Made by a program: the position numbers and the translations under genes
From: Phoronis australis
Taxonomy: Eukaryota; Phoronida; Phoronidae
Length of the DNA: 60,000 nucleotides
Reading direction: 5' to 3'
Assembly (NCBI GenBank): GCA_002633005.1
Contig: NMRA01000051.1
Location: 625,273 to 685,272, forward strand
Notes under the pieces: model-generated
Database searches by the model: none
The model's input: the letters and a program-made list of their open reading frames with translations, nothing else
Told to the model about the DNA's origin: nothing
Shown: positions 1 through 12,200 of the stretch, one piece after another
How the letters are laid out: each line of letters starts with the position of its first letter
Numbering within the stretch: position 1 is the first letter of the stretch

Positions 1-36
1 TAATAAAACATCCTCTAGAAATCATTGAAACCTTAC

Positions 37-218
37 CAGGACCTTTCAGTGCAATCGTACATCTTGGGCAGTGTTATTCCCGGGTACATGATTAAGACCC
101 CTTCAAAGGTACACAGCTTCTGCCACACAACGGACTGCTTATCGTTCGGGAGTCTGGGCGTCTTCATCCAGACAGTTTCCACTTGAGCCGCTGCCGCAAC
201 AGCTTCACGAACACCGGT
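37..218 (-). CDS. CACHD1: CACHD1-like exon 13 (last in window)
   Basis: Encodes TGVREAVAAAAQVETVWMKT, then VVWQKLCTFEGVLIMYPGI and ends MYDCTERSW. G-L-IYPG followed by (D/E)-T-R-W is the conserved end of this cache subdomain. Acceptor TTTTTTCAG, donor GTAAGG in phase 2; the next exon lies beyond base 1. Confidence 0.9.
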
Positions 219-3200
219 CTGAAAAAATTTCGTCTTCTAGAGAACAGAGGTAAACCACATCAAATGTCATATGTTTAGACCAAGATGTAAATTTCGATAC
301 ATGCTTCTCTTTAGTGAAAACCGTAAAAATCGAAAATATCATTCGAGCGGAAAAAAACTTGTTAATAATACCAACTTTACGAGAACACACGAGCATATTT
401 CAAAACTGATTCAACATCTGAAATGCCTTCAGGGATATTTTGAAAATAAATCACAAACAATTTGATCTATCTGAACTAACAAATATTGTGACTCTAATTA
501 CCCTCAAGTCTTTTGAAGTTCCACTCCCTTTAATATATTCGGTAATTTTTTCCACATCTTCTTCAGTTTCGGGCTCAAAGAGGTATTCCAAAGGATGCAG
601 GAACGCAATCGGACTGAATTTGACCGCCGCTGCGTCTAAAAGGGATAACAAGGGTGACGATTTTCAGAAATCTAGTTTATAATTTTAAAAACGTTGCTGG
701 ATTTGCACATGTCTAGCGACTGCCAATAAATTAAGTCGCTATCCCAGGGACCCCAACCACAGCTTTTGAAGAAAAACTCCCTCGCAGTAGGTCGTTAAGT
801 CAGCATGTTGACGGCTTTTTTGATCGTGTTGTAACGGGGAGGGGTATGTGCTGTGTCTCCCCTAAATCTTCCTGTACTAAGAGAGTCTCTTAATCACTTT
901 CATTAGATCAAACTAATAAAGAAATTCATTAATCATTTCAAACTCATGTTCTCCCATGTATCAACCGAAATGGGTTCTAAAATTCCTCTCAACGTTTCAA
1001 ACAGATTTCGGGAGCCTGCACTACGTAAATCAGTCCGCATTTTGTGACGCCTCTTTGGTTGCCCTTTTTCTTAAAGCCGTTGTTTTTCATTGCAAGGTAA
1101 GAGCTAATGCTGCAATACGCATATACACCCCTATTAAATGATCAAGAAACAAGGTACAATAATAACGCATTAACAGGTCGATAAACCATGGCTAATTTCA
1201 CATTAGATGCTCAAGTAAAATGGAATACCTTTTCTTGCCACGTGATCGAAGTATTCACACTGATTGGACCATGGTTTTTTGCTGACCTCAGCATGGTAGA
1301 GAAACTTCGACTTCAAGTAGTTGGTTTTCATCAATTCATTTACCATATCATTTCTGGACAAAACCAAGCAGACAGAACAGCTTGAGTTTGGAACCTGGAA
1401 TGATTGAAAAGCATGTAGTCAGTTTCTCTGGAGTGGATGAAATGATCGAATTTGAAGTGACTGTCGGCATACTGCAGTCAGGTATGCTAGTATGCAGGGA
1501 AGTTCCTTAGTCAGTTGCCTTGAACTCCTCCCAACCTATCCTTGTTCACTGTCGGTTCCTTCGGGCCAACCAGGCAACGTGATGTTATCTGTCGGGAATT
1601 TTTGTTCGTTTCTTGAGTTCGTTCCAATGTGCCTCGAGAGATAAAAGCGCCTCCCTGGTGTCAACTTCCATATACAGAACGCTGGACGGGCATTTCTTCC
1701 CCATTTGTCTCGTCAAAGTTTGAAAATAAGTATCTTGATGGACTCGATCTGGCGTATTTTAGCCATTTCGTGTAATCTTACCTTATTGTGTTTCAACGTC
1801 ATTGACATTACCGAAGTTTTGGCTATAAAAATTTGCCGTGGCAAAAAATTAAGACATCACAAAACTTTCAGTTCTTGCTAAAAGTACGCACATGTTTAAA
1901 ATTTGGACACTGTACACACTTTCCAATTAATTTCGAAAACGAAAATATTTCCAATCAATTTAATATAGAAGTAAGATAATTAGTGTACTGTGTTTCAGGG
2001 TACTCTTTCCCTAAAGAAGGTCTTTTAAAGAACATAAATAATTTCACAATAATAGACCTACAATTACATGTAGTTCCGCAACGACGTACGGTGTAGGACA
2101 ATAACGATCTTCGAGTTGCACTAGAATCTCGTCCAAAAGACAAAAAAAAAACTGCAAAATCGCGCGAATAAAAAGCGAGTGTTGCAAGAGAGTGCTCGAA
2201 GCTTGCTAAGAGTACACTAGCAACCTGGAAGCCACTGAACAGATTGGCCGGTAAGATTAAGATGTTGAATTGTGGGATATAGAATTCACTGCTTCCGTTC
2301 CAAAAGAGGAGATTTCTCGGCGCAATTGCGGCATAGGTGCTTATGATCTACGGAAAGTAATCTTTAATAACGTCACAGCCACATGCGCAAACTTACGAAA
2401 TGCCAGAAGTAATGACTGTACACTTTAAAGCTGTTAACGCCTTCTGCAGATGTCCCTCTCGCATAAACATGGTTTGACGAAAAGCTCGCGTTGCCAGATT
2501 CTCCCCTACAAAGAAAAATGATACCAACTTGATGTTCCACTAACACGCTGACGCGTGCACGCAACGCTACCTTAGACTCTGGGTCAGGGCATTGGGCTAA
2601 ATTGATACTAACAAATATGTACATCACAAATTTGGATACTTGAAAGCAATGTCCTGAATCACACCCAAAATGATTCCAATAACATTTTATACAACTGCCA
2701 ACATGCTCCAACAACTCCATTGCCATATTCTCAAGACTAAGGAAATATTGGTGCTCAGTGTCACTCAATAAGTTGAGAAAACCTACAAAATTAAGGCCAC
2801 GGTAACTACAAAGTGTGTAATCACAGTCCTACATGTGCAGTGACATACTCTAATGAGTAACTTGGATATTTAGATCAAGAGTATGTTGAGTGCTGTAAAA
2901 GGCTTTTCTTTTTCATCTTGAGCTCTTGACAATTTTTGCTGAATCCATAAAATTGTGAAACAAACACATGTAGCCTACAGTTGTCTTCACAATGTTTTGA
3001 AGTCAAGTCAAATAAACAAAACCCCAGAAGGCAGAAAACTTGACGGCTTTGGAACGGAGATTCATGATAAAGAGAAAGAAGTCTAACAACTGAACCAGCT
3101 CTTTACCTCATCATGGAACTGATGACTCCGCGCGATGCAGCGCGGAATTCTATGTCGCCAGCAAACAAGAAGATTGGTGGTTCTTCAACTTTATGTGGCG

Positions 3201-6200
3201 TCGGCAGTAGAGGATGTGTCATTAAACGACCACCTTTGTCAATCATGAATGCGTAAGAGGTTTCCCCTGACAAAATGCAAATAGTAAATTCGAACAAAAT
3301 CCGCATTACGTAACATCTATAAATGCCACTAACAGCTGTGGCAGCGACGGCGGCGGTAGCAGCAGCTACCTGTACATGGGAATGCACTCTCAGCTCAAAC
3401 CAGGAAGTCATTCGTCAGCTACATCTCGACAATAGCACATACCCGGAAATCACCTCTGCACTACGTCTGGATTCTCATTAGCTCAAATTACCCAGCCACT
3501 CTGGTCCGAAGTCAAAATAATGAGCAGGGAGCACGTCAACGCATTGCTCACGTGTTTGCCACATCCGAGTTCAAACAGTACTGGCGGGTTTGAGTTCTGT
3601 AGACGCAAGAAGTTCACCAAAAAGGAAAGATCACACGAGCCTGCACGAGTTGTCACTAGGAATTCCACGCAAGAGACACGGTCACACTAGATTTATTCGC
3701 AAGTGCCTAGCGTCTACGAAGCACTAACCCGGCAACGGTTTGAACCCGGGTGTCCCAGATCAAGAGAGTGCCAGAAGCGACAAAGCGCTGTGCTACTCAG
3801 TCTTCTTGAGTTATAGCGCAAAGTTATTTATCGTAATCTATTTTGCCCGGAGTACGCCATGAGCATTGTTGCAGAGTAAAACAAGAGGAGGATTTGCCCG
3901 GGTTCCGCTTCCTCGGATGGACGATGTCAGCATTCCCGTGCTGTCATTATGGCGTTTTGTCCATGCCCATCTTGCAGAGTCTTAGTTAGTTTTATCTATT
4001 TACGTCATAATAAATGACAATATTCGCAATCCTCCTCTTGTTTTACTCTGCAACATAGCTCGTGGCGTACCCCGGGCAAAATAGATTACGATAAATTAAA
4101 TTTAACTTGTTAAATGCNTCTCCCCTACAAAGAAAAATGATACCAACTTGATGTTCCACTAACACGCTGACGCGTGCACGCAACGCTACCTTAGACTCTG
4201 GGTCAGGGCATTGGGCTAAATTGATACTAACAAATATGTACATCACAAATTTGGATACTTGAAAGCAATGTCCTGAATCACACCCAAAATGATTCCAATA
4301 ACATTTTATACAACTGCCAACATGCTCCAACAACTCCATTGCCATATTCTCAAGACTAAGGAAATATTGGTGCTCAGTGTCACTCAATAAGTTGAGAAAA
4401 CCTACAAAATTTAGGCCACGGTAACTACAAAGTGTGTAATCACAGTCCTACATGTGCAGTGACATACTCTAATGAGTAACTTGGATATTTAGATCAAGAG
4501 TATGTTGAGTGCTGTAAAAGGCTTTTCTTTTTCATCTTGAGCTCTTGACAATTTTTGCTGAATCCATAAAATTGTGAAACAAACACATGTAGCCTACAGT
4601 TGTCTTCACAATGTCAAATCAAATAAACAAAACCCCAGAAGGCAGAAAACTTGACGGCTTTGGAACGGAGATTCATGATAGAGAGAAAGGAGTCTAACAA
4701 CTGAACCAGCTCTTTACCTCATCATGGAACTGATGACTCCGCGCGATGCAGCGCGGAATTCTATGTCGCCAGCAAACAAGAAGATTGGTGGTTCTTCAAC
4801 TTTATGTGGCGTCGGCAGTAGAGGATGAGTCATTAAACGACCACCTTTGTCAATCATGAATGCGTAAGAGGTTTCTCCTGACAAAACGCAAATAGTAAAT
4901 TCGAACAAAATCCGCATTACGAAACATCAATGCCACTAACAGCTGTGGCAGCGACGGCGGCGGTAGCAGCAGCTACCTGTACATGGGAATGCACTCTCAG
5001 CTCAAACCAGGAAGTCATTCGTCAGCTACATCTCGGCAATAGCACATACCCGGATATCACCTCTGCACTACGTCTGGATTCTCATTACAATGTAGCTCAA
5101 ATTACCCAGCCACTCTGGTCCGAAATCAAAATAATGAGCAGGGAGCACGTCAACGCATTGTTCACGTGTCTGCCACATCCGAGTTCAAACCGTACTGGCG
5201 GGTTTGAGTTCTGTAGACGCAAGAAGTTCACGAAAAAGGAAAGATCACACGAGCCTGCACGAGTTGTCACTCAGGAATTCCACGCAAGAAACACGGTCAC
5301 ACTAGATCTATTCGCAAGTGCCTTGCGTCTACGAAGCACTAACCCGGCAACGGTTTGAACCCGGGTGTCCCAGATCAAGGAGTGCCAGAAGCGACAAAGC
5401 GCTGTGCTTCTAGTCTTCTTGAGTTATAGCGCAAAGTTATTTATCGTAATCTATTTTGCCCGGAGTACGCCACGAGCTATGTTGCAGAGTAAAACAAGAG
5501 GAGGATTTGCCCGGGTTCCGCTTCCTCGGATGGACGATGTCAGCATTCCCGTGCTGCCATTTTGGCGTTTTGTCCATGCCCATCTTGCAGAGTCTTAGTT
5601 AGTTTTATCTATTTACGTCATAATAAATGACAATATTCGCAACCCTCCTCTTGTTTTACTCTGCAACATAGCTTGTGGCGTACCCCGGGCAAAATAGATT
5701 ACGATAAATTAAATTTAACTTGTTAAATGCGGCATTTATCGTCAGTATTTTGACATTTGTCTCTTTATTTTGATACCAGTCCTTAGGGTTTATTTTGCAT
5801 TACTCATCTCTATTTATAGCCTCAAGGGCCTACTTTTGTATTCATAATTTCTCTACGCGACTGATCAACCTCACCATCGGCATTTCGAGACCAGACCACT
5901 TTGTCACTCTCAATAAAGAAGCTAGAGCGGACCTTAATAAATATATCGCATATGGGGGTGATGCTCGGCTGACGCCTCCGATTCGTACACTATTTTGGCA
6001 CCGCTCACGCAGTGGCCCCGGAACAGGGGATGTGAGCCACTTCTTTCATCTTCAATGTCGCACCACTCCCCTTGTCACAACCGCTGTCGTGACGCAGCCC
6101 CCGGTCGTTTCCAACTTCGCCGATGCCATCTCCCAAAGCTTGATAAACGGCTAGTCTGCGATTGAAAAAAGCGGTCGCATGCCAGAAAATAGTTAACTTA

Positions 6201-9200
6201 TTTCGATGGAGCACCCAGTATTGATCTTCTACCTTGATTTTTCAGTGGGAAACTCAATGGATTGGCGTCGGAAGCTTTTCACAGAGTTATCAAAACAAAG
6301 GACATCTCATGTCAAAAACATATAGCATTCACATTTTAAAATTTCAGGCAGGTCAACACGTTTTAACTAAAAATGTCCTTAGTGTTCAAATAGTGTACTT
6401 ACCTTTCTTAAAGTACATCACATCTTCTATTAGTTCCTTCATGTTAATGTCAGTTCCCACAATTCCCAGAAACTGGTTCTTGTAATATGCAGGCAAAAGT
6501 ATCGACGTTATTAAGTCTGAAATTACCAAGCAGTGTTACATGCCGACAGAGATTAATTGTAAATGTGCCTTTAATTACTGTCAATATTAGGAGATTTCGA
6601 TCGTCGTTGGGCTGAAATAGCGAAAAAGCATATGTGAGACATAATCTCACACAGTCTTTCAAGATGACAATTTTCTACATGTCCATTATGCTTCAGTTAA
6701 TAGGAGATTTGTCAAGCCTAGTCCGAGTTTCATCATTTGACTTTACGTCATTTCATATTTCTGTAGGAACAGTAAGACAACAGACCCATAGGCACATGGA
6801 TCAGTGAGAACCAGTGAAGTTTCAATTAACACAAATTTATAGACAAAGAGCTCGAAATTATAGTAATAAATGCGCATACACGTTTCTTTAAAGTACCGCC
6901 CGTACACAGTGCTCTAGCTCAACTTACCCCACTTTTAAGTGGAGTGTCCACACACACAGTACGATGACTGGGGTAAGGCGGAAGTTGTCGCTCCGCACGT
7001 GACAATGAACACTTATAATCGGAGTACGGCGCGCAAAAGAACCCGTCTGTATCTAACCGCAACTGATAATTATTTCCACCCTACCTCCATTTTGCCACCC
7101 CTTACAGCGATTACAATTAAATTGGAGCAAGTCACCCTAGAACAAGATACTCCACCTCGACAATGGGGAGTAAGTTGTCACAAGTGGGATAAGTTGCGCT
7201 AGATTAAATAGCGCCGAGACAGCAGTGAAACCTAGCTACAACTCGTTACAGGAATAATTTGTCTCTAGGGCAAGTCTGTGTGTGGACGGCACTTAAAAAT
7301 ATTGATTTTTCGATTTGCAATCGGACTGACTACAGTGTATTTATGTACTGGTGAAAACCTGACTGTTTCAGGTAGATCTACCTTTACTGAACGCGTCCAC
7401 ATAAGGTATGGTGATGACAGGCTCGGATGAACGATGTCTTCGATTGAAGAAGTTGTAATAGGATGCCATCTCCGTACGTAGCCTCTCGGCATTATGGACT
7501 AGGGTAAAGGTACCTTTCTGTACAAATACCAAAGCAAAGCATTGTATTACTAGGACAAATTTTATTCGCTAGTATTCAACATTTTAAAGTGATAGCAGTG
7601 TAATTGAATTTCTTTGCACATGAACGAAATGGCTTTCAATTTGGTGTATAGGTTTTGTGAGAGCTGTTTCATGTTTCATTTGGATGATTTGCACCAACTA
7701 GCTTCCAGTAAGTTGCTAACGTCCAGATTGACAAGCAGAGCCTAAAATGTAAAACAATAAGAAGTAAAACTTACCGTCACAGCTCCATTGGAGGCATTGA
7801 AACCCTTCTGGAAGGCCATGTTTCTCAAAATGCCGACGGCAGATGGGTCATAACCTATGAATATATGCATTTTAGCTTGAGCACACTTGCTGAGCAATCC
7901 ATGCTTAATGCTGATTATATTGCATGTCTCTGTTTATCTGTCGTAAAAAGCATTTTATCGTCATCGTTGTTAATGTAATTGTCATTCTTATATTATTGAA
8001 GATGGCTACCAACAAGGTAAAACTCACTACGATTAAGATCATCTTAATCTTCGAACAAAACAATGATCTGTATCCTTCGTCTGTCGTCAAAGGCTTGGGA
8101 ACCCTTTATAATGCTAGTTAAATCGGCAAGTGTGACTCGTAACGTATTTGGTAAATAAATTGTATTGGATGGCGGCCGTAGGGAGCAACTGTGTTGAAAA
8201 GTACAATGGTTACTGCTTCTGTTCAAAAAAGGGGTAAATAGTTAAAGCTATAGCGATCTTGAATTGCACTCTTCAACTTAAAGGAGAATGCCAACGAGAA
8301 CAACGTATTTTGTATCAATTTAGATCGAGAAGTTCCAGTCCATAATAACAAGTTCAGTTCTTTTCCTCCTGACACAAGAGGGCAGAGGGAGGTGCTAAAA
8401 TTAACCAATGACGTCACAGGCTCTAACACAGTCTGCCCAGCTGTTTACAAGACGCTTACTGCTGTCAGTTTATCGGTTGAGTTCATCGTTTTACATCAAT
8501 AAAGCATCAAAATTCGATGTAAAAACCTTACAAGTACATTGAGTTTTTAAACAAATGAGTCGTTTTATTTCACTGTTACGATTTATAGAAAATTTGAACG
8601 TACCGTAGCCTACAAAGCTCTGGGCCAACTTACCGAGGTCGGTCACGGGAGGTTTGGAGTCTGTTCGTTGATAAATTAGGATTATTCTTCCGTGAAATAC
8701 AGACAGGAGAACCTAGACACGTGTGTTGTAATTTTAGACTTTTTTCTACTCTAAACACAAAACGCTCGTTATAACCCAGTGACTCCGAACCCTATCAGGC
8801 TCGTCGCGGCCGGCCAGACTGGAGATATTACGAACATAAATCAACCGGGTTAGTCGACTGCGAAAGTTGAAAACTTAACTTCCAATCACAAAAAGACTAG
8901 ACTAGGGAACCAAAGAAATAATGTGCACGTGAATGTTTTGGTGAATTCGCCACGAAATTGCAAATCTACTTACTCGTTGGGGGCCTCAAAGCCAAGCTTC
9001 CCTTCCACAGAACCGTACAGGGAAAAGGTGTAACATCCTATTATACCACAATATTAGCCTCGAATGGCAGATATAACCGTGTAATAACCCATGAAGTTAT
9101 CTCACTAGTGAGATATCGTTTTGACGGGAAACCGAGGCCGGATTCGAACCCGGGCTTCAACAATTGCGAGTCGCCGACTTTACCACTACACCACTCAGCG

Positions 9201-12200
9201 GCTGACGTCAACGATCGTGAAAATAGAGCACTTAAATGAGCACGTGCAACAATTGCATGTTCAGCAAAGGGCATTGCACCGACATTTATACGCTATGAAA
9301 AATAAATCGCATCATTTCCATAAAAACGATATTTTAATTCAGTGAAATTTTTCTCTCGTGTTCTCTCACTTGTAAATCACCGATCTCCAATTTGAATGCA
9401 AGGCCCGGTCTCCAATCTTTTTACTCGAAATGGAACTCGAAATTAGGTTTGGCATTTTCTACTCTACTTTTGGGTGAACTCAAGATAAGTGCCTATTATT
9501 CTATGCTCGAGTACACAATAACTTACCTATATAATTTATTGCCCTTAGTTCACAGTTTGTAAACCCAATATTAAAGCAATAAGTTCGAGTTTGAACTCGA
9601 AATTTCGAGTTTTTACTCGAGTTTGTAGCACGAATATAAGGGTCTTCAAGGGCAAACTTGAACTAGAAACTCCTATGCATAAACTATAATGTATTCGAGC
9701 ACAGTCTGATAACCAATTATCTTAAGTTCACACAAAAGGAGCAGAGAAATTGCCAAAAATAGTTTCGAGTTCGTTTCGAGTACAAAGATTAGAGACCGGG
9801 CCCAGGTGTCGTGTGGTCGGGATCCTTTGACTTGAGCATTATAGTCAGTTACTAGTGGTAACCTACTTTAGCAGACGATATATTCCCGGTCGAAGCTTAG
9901 CGTGATAAAATGTGTAGTAAGCTATAATAGTTGCTAAACCTTAATTTATAGATTCACTTCATTTCTATTTTGTTTTATTTTTCAATTGGTTTTGAGTAAA
10001 AGCATTATTTTGCAAAAATATCTCGGCTTTTCTTAAAAGGTCACGACCTCCGACCCCGGGCCTCTGACATAGAAAGTAGTTACAAAGCCGAGGCGAGTCA
10101 AGAAAGGTAGATCGATTCATTGCAATGTTTCTCGTTCAGTATGTGGTATAAATAGATGATTACATGTTCTCAGTCGTTATCCCCATTATCTAGAGCCCTC
10201 GTGGATTTTAAAGAATTATCATCCTCGGGGCTAACGCCCCTCGGGCGATAATTCTCCAAAATCCCCTCAGGCTCTAGATAACGGGGGATAACGACTTCGC
10301 CATGTAATAATCTATTATATTTATTTAAAATGACTTATTCTTAATAAAATGACATAGGCAAAAACTGAACTATACAATGTACAATAACAATGATTTGAAT
10401 AATGCATATACATGTATATCTAAATAAAGATTCCTTTAACATCTGGCCATAGCATATAAAATCGAGTTATAGTTTCACAACAGCTTTCTGTCAGACAACA
10501 CTGAAGTAGCATGCGCTCACACGGCGGGGAATTAGTTTCATTGCATCTTAAAAGCCCGGTAACGCAGGATGATTTATTAATTGTTAATTTCTCAAAATAT
10601 TTGCACTCACGAACACTCCTAAGGCATTACAAATTGTATCTACTGAGACAGACTCTTAACACTTCATTTCAGTTTTATAGAAACATTGTTTAGGGTGAAA
10701 GTAATTCATTTTGAAACAGAACAACGCCGGTTACAGACACGGAGATATTTCACGGCCTTATGATACTTGGTAGGCGCATTAATGGCGCGCTTTTCGTTCT
10801 TTATTGCCGGGAACGACTTCCGAATTCGGGTTCTCGAGGAAATAAAAACGATATATCCGCTTTCTTTGCAGCTTCATGGTTCGCACAAGCAGGAACGATA
10901 CGCCACACCATAGCGGCACACACCCAGCTGAAGAACCCGACACTGACGTCGCTGCGTCGTGTACCCACCTTCCTCACAGGTTAACGCGACAGCTTTCGTC
11001 GAGGTGAGATCGACTGTATACGAGTTGATGCGGATATAGACCAATTAAGGCGGTAACAAAAACTAATTAAAACGGGTGGTATTCTCCTTTAATGAAACTC
11101 ATAGTTGGACAAGTTTTCATTTGAAATTGCTGGAACGTTTTTTCCTTTAGATGAAGGCAAAAACAACATTGCCGCGTTTGCGAAAGCGCGAATTTAAAAT
11201 TTAATAGTGGACATCCATAATCAAATTGGACATTTGAGACGCATATTAACTGTCTCGCGGGCTGACAGATCAGGCTGAAAATCTGAGGTGCCGACGTCAG
11301 CCAAAGCTGATCGCACCTGACTGCAGTGAGCAAAACTCGGGTCACTCGTCGGAGAAGTAAACTAGGCACAGTTGCTACATAGAAAACAGACAAAGTTTGT
11401 GTACCTATAAAGTTGATATTTTGCTTACCATCACCAACCAAATATGTCATGATTATAACCGAGTTATTCATTTGCCCGTTGTAGTAGTGAATTGTCCGTA
11501 GTATATCTTCTTCCTTTTCCTCTGGTTCTCCATCAGTAAGGAACAGGATCACCTTATCTGACAAAACGAGAGAGAAAACGTGAAGAGTGAATCATTTAAA
11601 TACGTCTTCATTTGTTTTGAAACATGTCTTCGGATAAGATAGCCATGGTAGCAACGAACGTTTGTAGCTCTGGTCATACGTCATAGCGAATTATTGTACA
11701 ACACGAATCAAGTTCTGAGCGTGGTCATGCCCGTTGCAAACTTATGAGCTTAAAGTAGACAAAATGAATCTTTGTGACTGAATGCTACGTCAGATGATGA
11801 TAGCATGCGGCTACATGTCCAACGCTTCAAAGCTAATCTGAAATTGTTCCTTACTCAAATTGAGAAGTATTGCTCGAGAGCTTGCTTGTTGCGACAACCC
11901 AACTTCGTGGACATTGTCTCAAGTAATAACGATCTGTCTTTCTTCCCGGCTAACTTAAAGAGCGTATTATTTATGGTAGTCAAGAACGTACCTCGTTCAC
12001 TGGCACTGGCGCTGTTAGCGAACATTTCAAATGCTTTTCTGATCGCGGGCATATACTTCGTTCCACCCTCTGACATATATTCATTCAGCCACGTTTTTAA
12101 ATACGCCTTGTTCTCGGGTGTCGCTTCAGCGAGTTTCTCGCTAAAACAGTCGTCTTCTTCACCAGGTGGCGTTCTAGTCACTGTCGAGAATGTAATGACT

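Larger units (their letters stand above)
2499..4117 (+). repeat. Left copy of ~1.6 kb direct repeat (probable contig-end overlap)
   Basis: Nearly identical to 4119-5729, in the same orientation. It contains exon 9, the acceptor of exon 10, a tRNA-like SINE module and an inverted-repeat MITE. Differences are scattered substitutions and 3-8 bp indels, as between alleles. The copies abut at a single N (4118). Confidence 0.95.
4119..5729 (+). repeat. Right copy of ~1.6 kb direct repeat
   Basis: Matches 2499-4117 along its full length. Indels distinguish the copies: a short CAATGTA-like stretch near 5090 is absent from the left copy, and about 8 bases near 3000 of the left copy are absent here. 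Holds the second exon 9. Confidence 0.95.
5730..9130 (-). other. Introns of the CACHD1-like gene around exons 6-8
   Basis: Apart from the exons listed, I see only short chance ORFs in 5730-6402, 6517-7381 and 7855-9130. Confidence 0.6.

Noticed and set aside
1801-1850. 41-bp microexon between exons 10 and 11 of the CACHD1-like gene
   Set aside because: Length and splice sites fit, but the frame has a stop, and exon 10 already joins exon 11 in phase when its upstream acceptor is used.
2373-2768. 131-residue minus-strand ORF as a gene
   Set aside because: Only the last third is exon 10 of the CACHD1-like gene. The rest runs through the intron upstream of its acceptor.
9131-9203. Functional tRNA gene (anticodon-like CGC)
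   Set aside because: A and B boxes are good, but the T-stem and acceptor stem do not pair properly. It reads better as a SINE head.
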